From NCBI GenBank assembly GCA_038199035.1, contig JBBPZM010000071.1, positions 35,615 through 99,614 on the forward strand: 64,000 nucleotides of DNA, in the 5' to 3' direction. Position 1 is the stretch's first letter. Each line of letters begins with the position of its first letter. The notes under the pieces are model-generated. The model did no database searches. It saw only the letters and a program-made list of their open reading frames with translations, and was not told the origin of the DNA. A program made the position numbers and the translations under genes. This DNA is from DATAEY01 sp038199035 (lineage in GTDB: Bacteria; Actinomycetota; Thermoleophilia; Solirubrobacterales; Solirubrobacteraceae). Positions 7,669-17,328 of this stretch are shown here, piece after piece.

Positions 7669-9450
7669 TCAGGGGCAGCCCTCGAGGCGAGCGAGCGGGT
7701 TGGTCGCACGCCGCCGCAGGACCGGCTCGAAGACGACGGTCGGGTAGGCCGGCGTGACCGCGGTGAAGCAGCCGCGCCGGTCGACCGCGGTGACGTAGTC
7801 CACGACCCCGCGGGGGCGGTCCGGCACGCCGTAGTTCACCTGGCAGGCCCAGGCCCAGTCGCGACTGGCGGCGGGCTCGGAGGCCAGCGGCTCGCAGCGC
7901 GAGTGGGCCCCACTCACCGCGCTGATCGCGCTGCCGGTGGTCATCCGCCGGTGGGCGTCGGCGGCTCGCTCGAAGGCGTGCGCGGTGGCCGGCTGCAGCG
8001 CGCGGACGGAGATCCGGGGCGGCTGGTGGCTCGGGGTCCCGGCCAGCGGGGCGACCAGGGTGACGACGAGGACGTGGAGCGCGGTTCCCCCCGCGCCCAC
8101 CGATAACAATCCCGGCGCCGCGCGCACCGCGATGACGAAGACGGTCATGGCCACGGTGGCCAGGCGCAGGGCGCGGCTGGCGCCCACGGCGGCCAGCGGG
8201 ACCAGCCAGATGAGGTACCAGGGAAGCAGGTAGGCCGAGCTCGCCATGACGACCAGCGTGGCCCAGCCGGCCGACTCGATCCAGTCCGCGCCCCTCCACG
8301 CCCGGACCATGAGCGCGAGGACGAGGACGACCGCGATCACCGAGGCGGCGAGGCGGACGTGCTCGGGCGATCCCGTCCAGCCGAGCCAGTCGCCGAGCTG
8401 CGCGGGGACGCTGGTCAGCGAGTTGCGGTTCTGCTGGTCGCTCAGCGCCGCGAGGAAGCCGAACATCCGCGTGCCGAACGCGCCCAGGGCGACGGCCAGC
8501 ACACCGACGGCGGCGATCGCCGCCGCCGCCAGCGCGCGGGCCCGGCGGCGGGCGCCGAGGATCAGGAAGGGCAGGACGAGCCCGGCGGATGTCTTTACGC
8601 CCACCGCGAGCACTCCGGCCACCGCGCCGGCCCGCTCGCGGCCGACGACGACCAGGTAGACGGCGCCCATCGCCACCATCATCTGAAGCGCGTCGTTGTG
8701 GAAGCCGCCGACCGTGTAGATGAGCACCGCGGGATTGAGGCCGTAGAGGACGGCGCCGGTCAGCGGCGGGCGCCGCAGGGCCCCGGCGATGCGCCACACC
8801 AGGGCCAGGCACCCGAGGCTCGAGAGCGTGACCACGGCCTTGAGGACCCACACGGCGACGGGCAGGCCGAGCGGGGCCAGCGCGTAGGTGGCGAGCGTGA
8901 ACAACGGTCCGTAGGGGGAGACGCCGCGGTGCCAGGTGAGGAACGGGTAGACCGGGTCCGAGACCACTGTGCCGGACGCGTGGCTGTAGGGATCGAGGCC
9001 GTGCAGCGCGCCCATGCGCGCCCAGTCGAGGTAGCCGAAGAAGTCCGACGAGATCAGCGGCGGCCCCAGGAAGAAGATCGCGTGCAGCGCGACGATGGCC
9101 GCGATCGCCCAGCGCGCGCGCAGGGCCGGAGCGCAGGCCAGCGCCACCAGGTAGCCGGCGGTGAGGGCCAGCGCCAGCAGGGCGAACTGGCGAGGGGCCA
9201 GCCAGTAGCCCGTCCCGCTCAGCGGGCCCCGCAGCCAGCCCGGCAGACCGCCCCGCCGGGCCGGAACCTGCCTCAGCGGGTGCGACGCGGCCGCGGTGAC
9301 GATCCGCAGCGAAACGGCCACGCAGCCGGCGAGCGCGAGGTAGCCGATCACCCCGCGCGCGCGGTGCACGAGGCGGCCCGGGCCACTGCGCGGGCGAGTG
9401 GCGTCGGCGGGCGGACCGACGCTCCGGGGGGTGAGCGTCGAAGCCTCCAC
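7669..9450 (-). CDS. membrane glycosyltransferase (GT87/mannosyltransferase-like) with C-terminal extracytoplasmic domain
   Basis: Polytopic protein of 593 aa resembling actinobacterial polyprenol-phosphate-dependent mannosyltransferases (MptA/PimE, GT-C fold). About 11-13 hydrophobic helices are visible between residues 35 and 470. The first extracytoplasmic loop has SSDFFGYLDWARMGALHGLDPYSH, where acidic residues act as catalytic base in GT-C enzymes, and SPYGPLFTLATY follows. After the last helix comes a ~120-residue soluble domain with several Cys (ACQVNYG, RRGCFTAV, EGCP) unlike the core family. It probably elongates a cell-envelope glycan; donor and acceptor cannot be read from sequence. 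GTG start. Confidence 0.75.
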   Translation of the reverse strand: MEASTLTPRSVGPPADATRPRSGPGRLVHRARGVIGYLALAGCVAVSLRIVTAAASHPLRQVPARRGGLPGWLRGPLSGTGYWLAPRQFALLALALTAGYLVALACAPALRARWAIAAIVALHAIFFLGPPLISSDFFGYLDWARMGALHGLDPYSHASGTVVSDPVYPFLTWHRGVSPYGPLFTLATYALAPLGLPVAVWVLKAVVTLSSLGCLALVWRIAGALRRPPLTGAVLYGLNPAVLIYTVGGFHNDALQMMVAMGAVYLVVVGRERAGAVAGVLAVGVKTSAGLVLPFLILGARRRARALAAAAIAAVGVLAVALGAFGTRMFGFLAALSDQQNRNSLTSVPAQLGDWLGWTGSPEHVRLAASVIAVVLVLALMVRAWRGADWIESAGWATLVVMASSAYLLPWYLIWLVPLAAVGASRALRLATVAMTVFVIAVRAAPGLLSVGAGGTALHVLVVTLVAPLAGTPSHQPPRISVRALQPATAHAFERAADAHRRMTTGSAISAVSGAHSRCEPLASEPAASRDWAWACQVNYGVPDRPRGVVDYVTAVDRRGCFTAVTPAYPTVVFEPVLRRRATNPLARLEGCP

Positions 9451-9556
9451 TCAGACCGCCGGCCTCGCCAGATCACAGGTTGCGACGATGGGCGGATGAT
9501 GGCGAAGAGCGCTCGGCGGGTCGATCGCCCGTTCAGGAATGGGTAAGGCGGGCAGT

Positions 9557-10648
9557 GTGAGGATCCCGCGGGTGAGAGAAGCACGGCGGTCCCCGCCTAG
9601 GCCGGCCGCCTCGTGGGCGCCCGCCGGGCGCACGATTGGCGTTGCCGCGCTGTCCGGCTTCGCGCTCGCGGCGGCGCTGGCGTCGTGCTCGGGCGGGGGC
9701 GGGGGGGCGACGGGCGCCGCTCGCCCTGGGGGCTCAAGCTCAGCGGGGAAGCCGGACCTCACGCGCCGCGCCAGTGGTGTCGCTCGCTCGCCTCAGCTCT
9801 CGGCGATCGTGGTCGGCACCCTTCCCGCCCCGGTGCAGGACCCCGCCACCACGGCGATCGCTCCCTCGGACGCGCTGCTCGCTGGCGGCCTGGACTCCGC
9901 CGACACCTCGGTCACTGCGACGCTGCGCGTGCACGGAGGCCACGCCGTGGCGGCGGGCGCCCTTCCCTCCGCCCTGCACGACGCGGCCGCAGCGAGCATT
10001 GGCGACCGGAGCTACGTCTTCGGCGGCGCGGGCCAGTCGCCCACCGCAGCCATCCTTGAGGTGGCCGCCGACGGACGGCCCGCGCGGCAGGTCGGCGCGC
10101 TGCCCGTCGCCGCCTCGGACGTCGCGGCAGCCACAATCGGGCGCACCGCCTACGTGGTCGGCGGGTACACGCTGGCCGCCCCGCTGACCACGATCGTCGC
10201 CTGGAGCCCCGGGCGCCCGGCGCGCGTGGTCGCCCACCTCCCCTCGCCGCTGCGCTACGCGGCGGTGACCGCCGTCGGCAGGCGCCTGATCGTCGCCGGA
10301 GGGACGAACGGGACGCTGGCCTCGCGGGCGATCCTGCGCTTCGACCCGGCCAGCGGGCGGGTGTCGCGGATCGGCTCGCTTCCCCAGCCCCTCGCCCACG
10401 CCGCCGGGGCCAGCCTCCGGGGATGGGCCTACGTGATCGGCGGCCGAGCGGGCCCGGCGTCCGCGCAGAGCGCGAGCGTCCTGGCCGTCGATCCCCGCAC
10501 CGGAGCCGTCCGGCCCGCCGGTCGCCTGCCGCGCGGCCTGTCCGACGCCGGGGCGGCGAGCCTGCCCGACCGCATCCTGGTGGCCGGTGGGCGCGACGGC
10601 CAGGGGGCTGCGCGCGCCGAGTTGATCGCGATGCGGCCGGGGCCATGA
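9557..10648 (+). CDS. kelch-repeat beta-propeller lipoprotein
   Basis: Secreted lipoprotein of about 363 aa. The hydrophobic stretch ends in LAAALASC, a lipobox. The mature part has 5-6 kelch-type units of about 45-50 residues, each with the double Gly and downstream aromatic pattern (DRSYVFGGAG, RTAYVVGGYT, RRLIVAGGTN, GWAYVIGGRA, DRILVAGGRD), giving a beta propeller. GTG 9557 is chosen since AAGGCGG lies just upstream; an ATG at 9539 in frame is the alternative. The stop overlaps the next ATG (ATGA). It heads the run leading to the ABC exporter, so an extracytoplasmic binding role is likely; the ligand is unknown. Confidence 0.75.
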   Translation: MRIPRVREARRSPPRPAASWAPAGRTIGVAALSGFALAAALASCSGGGGGATGAARPGGSSSAGKPDLTRRASGVARSPQLSAIVVGTLPAPVQDPATTAIAPSDALLAGGLDSADTSVTATLRVHGGHAVAAGALPSALHDAAAASIGDRSYVFGGAGQSPTAAILEVAADGRPARQVGALPVAASDVAAATIGRTAYVVGGYTLAAPLTTIVAWSPGRPARVVAHLPSPLRYAAVTAVGRRLIVAGGTNGTLASRAILRFDPASGRVSRIGSLPQPLAHAAGASLRGWAYVIGGRAGPASAQSASVLAVDPRTGAVRPAGRLPRGLSDAGAASLPDRILVAGGRDGQGAARAELIAMRPGP

Positions 10649-11808
10649 GGACCTCGCCGCGGCGGGGCGGCCGGATCCTCGCCCTGGCCGGCGCGTTGGC
10701 GGCGATCGTCGCGGGCGGCGGCGGCTGCGGCGCTGACCCCGCCCCGACGGGGCAGGGCGCCCACGCCTCCACGCTGCGTCGCGCGGCCGCGCCGGCTCCC
10801 GCCGCCCGAGCGCCCATCGACGTCTACGCCGCCGACCGCCCCGGGCTCCTCAGCCCGGTGGTGCGCCGCTTCCCGCCGCGCGTCTACGTCCCCAACAGCC
10901 AGAGCGACACCGTCGACGTCATCGACCAGCGCACGTTTAAGGTCGTGGGCCACTTCGCGACCGGCGCGCTGCCCCAGCACGTCACCCCGTCCTATGACCT
11001 GCGGACGCTGTGGGTCGACAACGACCAGGGCAACAGCCTCACGGCGATCGACCCGGCGACGGGCCGCCCCGGTCGCACGGTGGCGGTCGACGACCCCTAC
11101 AACCTCTACTTCACCCCCGACGGTCGCTACGCGATCGTCGTGGCCGAGCGCCTCGCCCGCCTCGACTTCCGCGGCGCGCGCGACATGCGCATCCACCATT
11201 CGCTGGCCGTCCCGTGCCCCGGCGTCGACCACATGGACTTCACCGCGGACGGCCGCTACCTGCTCGCCAGCTGCGAGTTCGGGGCCCGCATGGTGGTGGT
11301 CGACGTCGCGCGCCAGCGGGTGCTGAGGACGGTTTCGCTCCCCGCGGGCTCCATGCCCCAGGACGTCAAGCTCTCCCCCGACGGGCGGGTCTTCTACGTC
11401 GCCGACATGGCGAGCGGCGGGGTCTGGCTCGTCGACGCCCGCAGCTTCCGGCGCCTCGCGCTGGTCCACACGGGGGCGGGCGCCCACGGGCTGTACGCCA
11501 GCCGCGACTCGCGGCTGCTCTACGTCAGCAACCGCGGCGAGGGCTCGATCTCGCTGATCTCGTTCCGGACCCGGCGCCCGGTGGCCAAGTGGCGCCTCCC
11601 CGGCGGCGGCAGCCCGGACATGGGAGGAGTCTCGGCCGACGGGCGCGTGCTGTGGCTGTCGGGCCGCTACAACGCCGAGGTCTACGCCATCAGCACGCGC
11701 ACGGGGCGCCTGCTGGCCCGCATTCCCGTCGGGGCGGGACCGCACGGGCTGTGCGTCTACCCCCAGCCTGGGCGCTACTCGCTGGGCCACACCGGCGTGT
11801 TTCGCTGA
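10645..11808 (+). CDS. YVTN-type beta-propeller lipoprotein
   Basis: 387-aa lipoprotein; the signal segment ends in AIVAGGGGC. The body is a propeller of 40-odd-residue repeats of the YVTN/lactonase type: RVYVPNSQSDTVDVIDQRT, TLWVDNDQGNSLTAIDPAT, FYVADMASGGVWLVDA and LLYVSNRGEGSISLIS, each followed by a variable strand and a DGR turn. It starts inside the kelch gene stop (ATGA), so the two propellers are translated as a coupled pair and may interact. No catalytic residues can be pointed to; a binding scaffold outside the membrane is most likely. Confidence 0.8.
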   Translation: MRTSPRRGGRILALAGALAAIVAGGGGCGADPAPTGQGAHASTLRRAAAPAPAARAPIDVYAADRPGLLSPVVRRFPPRVYVPNSQSDTVDVIDQRTFKVVGHFATGALPQHVTPSYDLRTLWVDNDQGNSLTAIDPATGRPGRTVAVDDPYNLYFTPDGRYAIVVAERLARLDFRGARDMRIHHSLAVPCPGVDHMDFTADGRYLLASCEFGARMVVVDVARQRVLRTVSLPAGSMPQDVKLSPDGRVFYVADMASGGVWLVDARSFRRLALVHTGAGAHGLYASRDSRLLYVSNRGEGSISLISFRTRRPVAKWRLPGGGSPDMGGVSADGRVLWLSGRYNAEVYAISTRTGRLLARIPVGAGPHGLCVYPQPGRYSLGHTGVFR

Positions 11809-11897
11809 GCCGGCGCCCGGCGCTCGACCGTCGGTCAGTAGGCGCTGGCGTCGCGGCGTTCAGGCGCGGTTAAGGGAGCGGCCGCGACGATGCGCTC

Positions 11898-12521
11898 GTG
11901 CCGCTTCGCACGATCCGTCGAATCGCCGCCGTCGCCGCCGCGCTCGCCGGTCTGCTCGGGGCCGGCTGCGGCGCCAGCGGCTCGAGCGCCGGACCCGCCA
12001 CCCACGGCGCCGGCGTGACCGGGCGCTCCCCCCGCCCCCTCTCGGCCGAGGCCCAGTCGGCGGCAACCGGTGACATCCCCGACAACCAGACGTTCCTGCG
12101 ATTCCGCGACGCGGCAGGCGGCTACTCGATGCTCTACCCCGAGGGGTGGGCGCGCCGCGGTCCCGGCCCGTACGTCACCTTCCGCGACAAGGACAACCTG
12201 GTGCGCGTGCTCGTCGCCCGCGGCCCGGCCCCCAGCCTCCGCGCGGTGGCGGCCGAGCTGCGGCGCGAGGGCGTCCGGGACCGCACGCTGCGCGCCGGTC
12301 GAGCACGGACGGTCTCGCTGCCCGCCGGACCGGCCACCAAGGTGACCTACTCGACGCTGGGCGCTCCCAACGCGGTGACCGGCAAGCGCGTGGAGCTCGT
12401 GGTCGACCGCTTCGTGCTGGCCCGCGGTGGCCGGGTCGCCACGGTCGACCTGGGAACGCCCAAGGGGGTGGACAACGTCGACGCCTACCGGATGATGATC
12501 CGCAGCTTCAGGTGGGGATGA
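11898..12521 (+). CDS. lipoprotein with PsbP-like fold (tentative)
   Basis: 207-aa lipoprotein, lipobox GLLGAGC near residue 24. After a flexible linker the body begins FLRFRDAAGGYSMLYPEGWARR and includes YVTFRDKDNLVRVLV, a pattern shared with PsbP-like domains, whose strands often start with a YSLxYPxGW turn; this assignment is tentative. The end overlaps the start of the first ABC ATPase (ATGA), tying it to the exporter. GTG start. It could be the extracytoplasmic partner of the permease. Confidence 0.65.
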   Translation: MPLRTIRRIAAVAAALAGLLGAGCGASGSSAGPATHGAGVTGRSPRPLSAEAQSAATGDIPDNQTFLRFRDAAGGYSMLYPEGWARRGPGPYVTFRDKDNLVRVLVARGPAPSLRAVAAELRREGVRDRTLRAGRARTVSLPAGPATKVTYSTLGAPNAVTGKRVELVVDRFVLARGGRVATVDLGTPKGVDNVDAYRMMIRSFRWG

Positions 12522-13231
12522 GGAGCCTCTACGTCGAGGCCGCGCCGCCGCGACGTCCGCGGGTCGCCGCTGCGCTCGAGTGCGTCGACGTCTTCAAGAT
12601 CTACCGCGCGGGTCCGGCGGAGACGGTGGCGCTGCGGGGGCTCGACCTGCGGGTGGCGACCGGCGAGCTGGTCGCCGTCGTCGGCCCCTCAGGCTGCGGC
12701 AAGAGCACGCTCCTGCGGCTGTGCGCGGGGCTCGAGCGCCCTTCGGCCGGCGACGTCCGGGTGCTGGGCGCTTCGCTCGGCGGGCTCGCGGACGGCCAGC
12801 GCGACGAGATGCGCGCCCGGAGGCTGGCCGTCGTCCTCCAGAGCGCGAACCTCTGGCCGGGGATGAGTGCCCTGGAGAACGTGGCCGCCTCCGCCCGTCT
12901 CGCCGGGCGACCCGACCCCGCCGCCGCCGCCCGGGACGCGTTGACGACCTTGGGGCTGGCCAGCCGAGCCCGTCATCGCGCCGCGACGCTGTCCGGCGGG
13001 GAGCAGCAGCGGGTGGCGATCGCCGCGGCGGCGGCCCGCCAGGCCGAGGTGGTCCTGGCCGACGAGCCCACGGGCGAGCTCGACGAGCGCAGCGAGGCGC
13101 AGGTGCTCGAGGCGCTCGAGGCCCTGCGCGAGCAGGTGGGGAGCACGGTCGTGGTCGTCACGCACTCGGACCGTCTCGGCGAGGCCGCTGACCGGACGGT
13201 CGAGATGCGCGACGGCCGGGCGGTGCCATGA
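12518..13231 (+). CDS. ABC transporter ATPase (MacB/LolD type), first copy
   Basis: 237-aa nucleotide-binding subunit. Motifs: Walker A GPSGCGKST, Q-loop VVLQSANLWPGMSALENV, signature LSGGEQQRVAIA, Walker B VVLADEPTGELD and H-loop VVTHSD. The Q-loop and signature are those of the MacB/LolD/FtsE group that works with FtsX-type permeases in lipoprotein handling or export. It is coupled to both neighbours by 4-bp overlaps. The adjacent second ATPase suggests a heterodimeric pair driving the single fused permease. Confidence 0.9.
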   Translation: MRSLYVEAAPPRRPRVAAALECVDVFKIYRAGPAETVALRGLDLRVATGELVAVVGPSGCGKSTLLRLCAGLERPSAGDVRVLGASLGGLADGQRDEMRARRLAVVLQSANLWPGMSALENVAASARLAGRPDPAAAARDALTTLGLASRARHRAATLSGGEQQRVAIAAAAARQAEVVLADEPTGELDERSEAQVLEALEALREQVGSTVVVVTHSDRLGEAADRTVEMRDGRAVP

Positions 13232-13887
13232 GCGCGATCGCCGCGCCGCCGGGCGGCGACCTGGTCGGCGCCCGCCGGGTGAGCGTCGTCCACGGCCGCG
13301 GGCCGGGCGCCGTCGAGGCTCTGCGCGACGTGAGCTTCGCCGTCGGACCCAGGGAGCGCGTCGCCCTGTGGGGACGGTCGGGATCGGGCAAGACCACGCT
13401 GCTGCATGTCCTCGGCGGCTTGGTGGAGCCGACGCGCGGGACCGTGGAGAGGGAGGCCTCGGACATCGCGTACGTCTTCCAGAGCCCTTCCCTGCTCCCG
13501 CACTTCACGGCGTGGGAGAACGTCGCCTTCGCCGGTCGCTGGGCGGGGGGCCCGGAGGGCGCGCCCGACCCCACCGCCCTGCTGGCCATGCTCGGGCTCG
13601 AGGGCAAGCAGGACGCGATGCCCGGCGAGCTGTCGGGAGGAGAGGGCCAGCGGGTGGCGATCGCCCGGGCGCTGGCCCGGCGCCCGGCTCTGCTGCTGTG
13701 CGACGAGCCGACCGGGCAGCTGGACTCGGACACGGCCGAGCGCGTGCTCGACGCGATCGACGGTCTCCAGGGCGAGCTCGACTTCGCCCTGGTGGTGGCC
13801 ACCCATGACCCCGACGTCGCGGCTCACTACCGGCGGCTGGTGGCGCTGGCCGACGGGCGGATAGTCGGAGAGGACGGCCTGGTGTGA
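13228..13887 (+). CDS. ABC transporter ATPase (MacB/LolD type), second copy
   Basis: 219-aa ATPase with Walker A GRSGSGKTT, Q-loop YVFQSPSLLPHFTAWENV, signature LSGGEGQRVAIARAL, Walker B LLLCDEPTGQLD and H-loop VATHDPD. All catalytic motifs look intact, as in the first copy, yet the two proteins differ clearly, so they are not a recent duplication. It is linked by ATGA to the first ATPase and by GTGA to the permease. Confidence 0.9.
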   Translation: MSAIAAPPGGDLVGARRVSVVHGRGPGAVEALRDVSFAVGPRERVALWGRSGSGKTTLLHVLGGLVEPTRGTVEREASDIAYVFQSPSLLPHFTAWENVAFAGRWAGGPEGAPDPTALLAMLGLEGKQDAMPGELSGGEGQRVAIARALARRPALLLCDEPTGQLDSDTAERVLDAIDGLQGELDFALVVATHDPDVAAHYRRLVALADGRIVGEDGLV

Positions 13888-16586
13888 GCACCGCTGTGCG
13901 CCTCGCCCTCGGCGGCCTGGCGCGTTCCCCAGGGCGCACAGCCCTTCGTGTCGCCGTCCTCGCCGTGGCCACCGCGCTGCTCGGCGCCATGCTGGTCTAC
14001 GTCGGGACTTCGCTGCGGACCATGAGCGCGGCGGCGGTGCGCAGCGTCGCGCTGGACTGGCAGGGACCCGTCTCCTCCTATGCGGCGGACCGGCGGCTGG
14101 CTCGGGCCGTGGGGGCGCAGGTCGGCGTGGCCCAGGCCTCTCCGACCGCCACCGCGCCGCTGGCCGCGGCTTCCCACTCGGGGCCGGCCGGGGCCACCTC
14201 CACCGGCAGCGGCGCGGTGCTGGCTGTCCCGCCCGACTACGGGCGCCATGTCTCGACCTTCCGGCTGCTCCACGGCTCGCTGCGCCCGGGCGCGGTGGTG
14301 CTCGACCAGCAGATGGCGGCGACGCTCCAGGCGCGGATCGGCGACACCGTGCGCCTCGTCCCCCGCCGTGGCGCCGCGCCGCGCGCCTTCAGGGTCTCCG
14401 GGGTGGCGCTCGTCACCGCGCCCGACGTGGTCTTCGCGCCGCTGGACCCGCAGCTGGGGCCGGCGCCGGCGCAGCCGCCGGCCAACGCGGCGATCCTCCC
14501 CATCGAGACCTTCGCCGGCGCCTACGCCCCGGCGCTGCGCACGCTCACTCCGGCGAACCTGGGCTCAAGCGTCCAGCCGGGAGCGCAGGACGGCGTGCAG
14601 TGGCAGGTCCAGGCCCAGCTCGACGCCAGGCCGCTGAGCGCGGGCTCGCCCGCCGACGCCCTGCGGCGAGCCGACCGTCTGCGCAACCGGGTGCAGAGCG
14701 AGTTGGCCGGGCGCGTCCAGTTCGTGGACAACCTCTCGGACGCCCTGACCACAGCGGCCGAGGACTCGCTCTACGCCCAGGCCCTCTACATCATGCTCGC
14801 GGTGCCGGGAGCGCTGGTCGCGCTCGGGCTTGGCTACCTGGCCGCGCTGGGCGCCGTCGAGCGCGACCGCCGCGAGCTCTGGCTGCTGCGCGCCCGGGGC
14901 GCCTCCCGTCGCGACATCCTGGCCGGCGCGGTGGCCGAAAGCGTGGTCATCGGCGTGCTGGCGGGAGTCGCCGGGGCGGCGGCGGGCTGGGCGGCGGTCG
15001 CCGGGCTCGTACCGCAAGCGGCGGCGCCGGGCGGCGGCCGCCTCGCCGCCGCCGGCGCGGCCTGCGTGGGGCTGGCGATCGCCGGAGCGCTCGCCGCGCG
15101 GCTGGCCGTGAGTCGCCGTGCGCTGAGCGCTCAGGGCGCCGAGGGCGAAGACGCGCGCCCGGGGGTCCACCCCCTCTGGCAGCGCCTGGGGCTCGACTTC
15201 ATCGCGCTCGCCCTCAGCGGGCTCGTCTACTGGCTGACCGCGCGGACCGGCTTCGCGGCGGTGATCAACCCCGACGCCAACCCCACCCTCTCGCTCTCGG
15301 TCTACATGTTCTTCGCGCCCGCCCTGCTGTGGCTGGGCGCGACCATGCTGCTCGTGCGCCTGCGCGGCCGCGCCGTGGCCTGGGTGGCGGAGCGGGCGGC
15401 GGGCGGTCGGGCGCGCTCGCCGCGCGGCTTCCTGCTGGCGAGCGCCTCCCGCCGGGGGGCAGCGGTCAACCGGGGGCTCGTGCTGCTCGGGCTGCTGCTC
15501 GCCTTCGGGGTCCAGTTGGCCATGTTCACCGCAACCTACGACCGGCAGGCCCAGGTCGACGCCCAGCTCACACTGGGAGCCGACGTCGCGCTCAGCGCGC
15601 CGCCCGGGGTCGTCACCTCGCACCGGCTGGCCCAGCGCGTCGCCTCCGTCCCCGGCGTGCGGGCGACCACGGCGGTCGACCACTCCTACGCCTACGTCGG
15701 GCCCGATCTCCAGGACACCTACGGCATCGACCCGTCCAGCTTCGCCCGCGCCACGAGCCTACGCGACTCCTACTTCCTCGGCCTCTCCGCCCATCAGGCG
15801 ATGCGGGCGCTGGCCCGGCGCCGCGACGGGATCCTCGTCTCCAAGGAGACGATCGACGACTACTCGCTGCACGCCGGGGACCTGCTTCGCCTGCGGGTGC
15901 TCGACCGGCGCAGCGGGGCGTTTCGCGTCGTCCCCTTCCACCTGCTCGGCGGGGTGCAGGAGTTCCCCTCCGCCCCGCGGGACTCGTTCATGGTCGTCGA
16001 CGGCCGCTACCTCGACGCGGCCAGCCACGCGCCGGGCCCCAACGTCGTCTTCGCCCGCGCCGCCGCGGACCCGGCGGCGGTGGGCCGCCGAGTGGCCGCC
16101 GCGACGGCACGCGACGGTACCCGTGTCAGCGACATCGCCGAGCAGGCCGCGGCGACAACTAGCTCGATCACCACCGTGAGCCTGGGAGGGATTAGCCGCA
16201 TCGAGCGCGCCTTCCTCATCGTCCTGGCCTGTGCGGCGATGGCGCTGTTCGTCGGCCTGGCGGTCGCCGAGCGCCGGCGCGAGCTCGCGGTCATGCGCGC
16301 ACTCGGCGCCCCGCTGCGGGCGGTGGCGGCCTTCGTCTGGACGGAGACGGCCATCGTGCTGGCCGCGGGGGCGGCGCTGGGGGCCGGCCTGGGCTGGCTG
16401 CTCGCAACCATGCTCGTGGCCATGCTGCGCCATGTCTTCGACCCGCCGCCCGACTCCCTCGTCGTGCCCTGGGGCTTTCTCGCGGTCCTGGTGGCGGGCG
16501 CCGCGGCCGGCGCGCTGCTGTCAGGAGTCGCCGCGCGCCGCTCGCTCGCCCGCTTGCCGCTGGGCGAGGTCCTGCGCGAGCAGTGA
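13884..16586 (+). CDS. FtsX-like ABC permease (fused two-module, 900 aa)
   Basis: Large permease of the FtsX/MacB superfamily. An N-terminal helix (about residues 18-40) is followed by a big extracytoplasmic domain (about 45-285), a block of helices near 300-450 with the cytoplasmic RELWLLRARGASRRDIL loop, more helices near 475-555, a second extracytoplasmic domain (about 560-775) and terminal helices with ERRRELAVMRALGAPLRAV, the conserved FtsX coupling loop that contacts the ATPases. Having two such modules in one chain means one polypeptide can form the whole membrane part. Direction is probably outward (export or lipid/lipoprotein transfer); the cargo is unknown. Confidence 0.88.
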   Translation: MSTAVRLALGGLARSPGRTALRVAVLAVATALLGAMLVYVGTSLRTMSAAAVRSVALDWQGPVSSYAADRRLARAVGAQVGVAQASPTATAPLAAASHSGPAGATSTGSGAVLAVPPDYGRHVSTFRLLHGSLRPGAVVLDQQMAATLQARIGDTVRLVPRRGAAPRAFRVSGVALVTAPDVVFAPLDPQLGPAPAQPPANAAILPIETFAGAYAPALRTLTPANLGSSVQPGAQDGVQWQVQAQLDARPLSAGSPADALRRADRLRNRVQSELAGRVQFVDNLSDALTTAAEDSLYAQALYIMLAVPGALVALGLGYLAALGAVERDRRELWLLRARGASRRDILAGAVAESVVIGVLAGVAGAAAGWAAVAGLVPQAAAPGGGRLAAAGAACVGLAIAGALAARLAVSRRALSAQGAEGEDARPGVHPLWQRLGLDFIALALSGLVYWLTARTGFAAVINPDANPTLSLSVYMFFAPALLWLGATMLLVRLRGRAVAWVAERAAGGRARSPRGFLLASASRRGAAVNRGLVLLGLLLAFGVQLAMFTATYDRQAQVDAQLTLGADVALSAPPGVVTSHRLAQRVASVPGVRATTAVDHSYAYVGPDLQDTYGIDPSSFARATSLRDSYFLGLSAHQAMRALARRRDGILVSKETIDDYSLHAGDLLRLRVLDRRSGAFRVVPFHLLGGVQEFPSAPRDSFMVVDGRYLDAASHAPGPNVVFARAAADPAAVGRRVAAATARDGTRVSDIAEQAAATTSSITTVSLGGISRIERAFLIVLACAAMALFVGLAVAERRRELAVMRALGAPLRAVAAFVWTETAIVLAAGAALGAGLGWLLATMLVAMLRHVFDPPPDSLVVPWGFLAVLVAGAAAGALLSGVAARRSLARLPLGEVLREQ

Positions 16587-16665
16587 GCCGCCGCGAGGGC
16601 TCGGCCGCACCACCCCGGCCCCATCGTCGAGGCCCGTTGTCCGCAGGGCCGATACTGCGAGCGTG

Positions 16666-17328
16666 ATGCTGCCGCGCGTCCTGATCGTCGAAGACGACGC
16701 CGAGCTGCGCTCGGTCCTCACCCGCGGGCTGCGCGAGGAGGGCTTCGAGGTGTCGGGCGTGGGCGACGGCGGCTCCGCCCTGCGCGCGCTCGACGACCCG
16801 CCCGACGCGCTGATCATCGACATCGGGCTGCCCGACGCCGACGGGCGCGACCTCTGCCAGGCCCTGCGGGCCAACGGCGTCGACGCGCCGGTCATCTTCC
16901 TCACCGCCCGCGACGCGGTGACCGACCGCCTCGCCGGCTTCAACGCTGGAGGCGACGACTACCTGGTCAAGCCCTTCGTGCTCGACGAGCTGCTGGCCCG
17001 CGTGCGCGCCCTCGTGCGCCGCGCCAGCCCGGGCGCGGGAGCCCAGCTCGGATCGATCCGGCTGGATCCGGTGGCCCACGCCCTGGTGGCCGACGACCTG
17101 CGGGTCGACCTCACCCCGACCGAGTTTCGCGTGCTCGCCGCGCTGGCCGCCACGCCCGGGGCGGTCGTGCGCCGCCGCGACCTCGTCCGCAGCGCCTGGC
17201 CGGCGGGCGCGATCGTCCACGACAACACCCTCGACGTCTACCTCGCCCGGCTGCGGCGCAAGCTGGCCGACGTGCCGGGCGCCCCCGCCATCGAGACGCT
17301 GCACGGCGTGGGCTACCGCCTGGCGTGA
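16666..17328 (+). CDS. two-component response regulator, OmpR/PhoB type
   Basis: 220-aa DNA-binding response regulator. Receiver domain (about 1-118): acidic pocket VEDDAEL, phospho-acceptor Asp in IIDIGLPDADGRD near residue 51, Thr in FLTARD and Lys in LVKPF. The winged-helix C-terminal domain has LTPTEFRVLAAL and DVYLARLRRKL..ETLHGVGYRL. Start could be the GTG one codon earlier. The stop overlaps the sensor kinase GTG (GTGA). It probably controls the exporter operon just upstream. Confidence 0.92.
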   Translation: MLPRVLIVEDDAELRSVLTRGLREEGFEVSGVGDGGSALRALDDPPDALIIDIGLPDADGRDLCQALRANGVDAPVIFLTARDAVTDRLAGFNAGGDDYLVKPFVLDELLARVRALVRRASPGAGAQLGSIRLDPVAHALVADDLRVDLTPTEFRVLAALAATPGAVVRRRDLVRSAWPAGAIVHDNTLDVYLARLRRKLADVPGAPAIETLHGVGYRLA

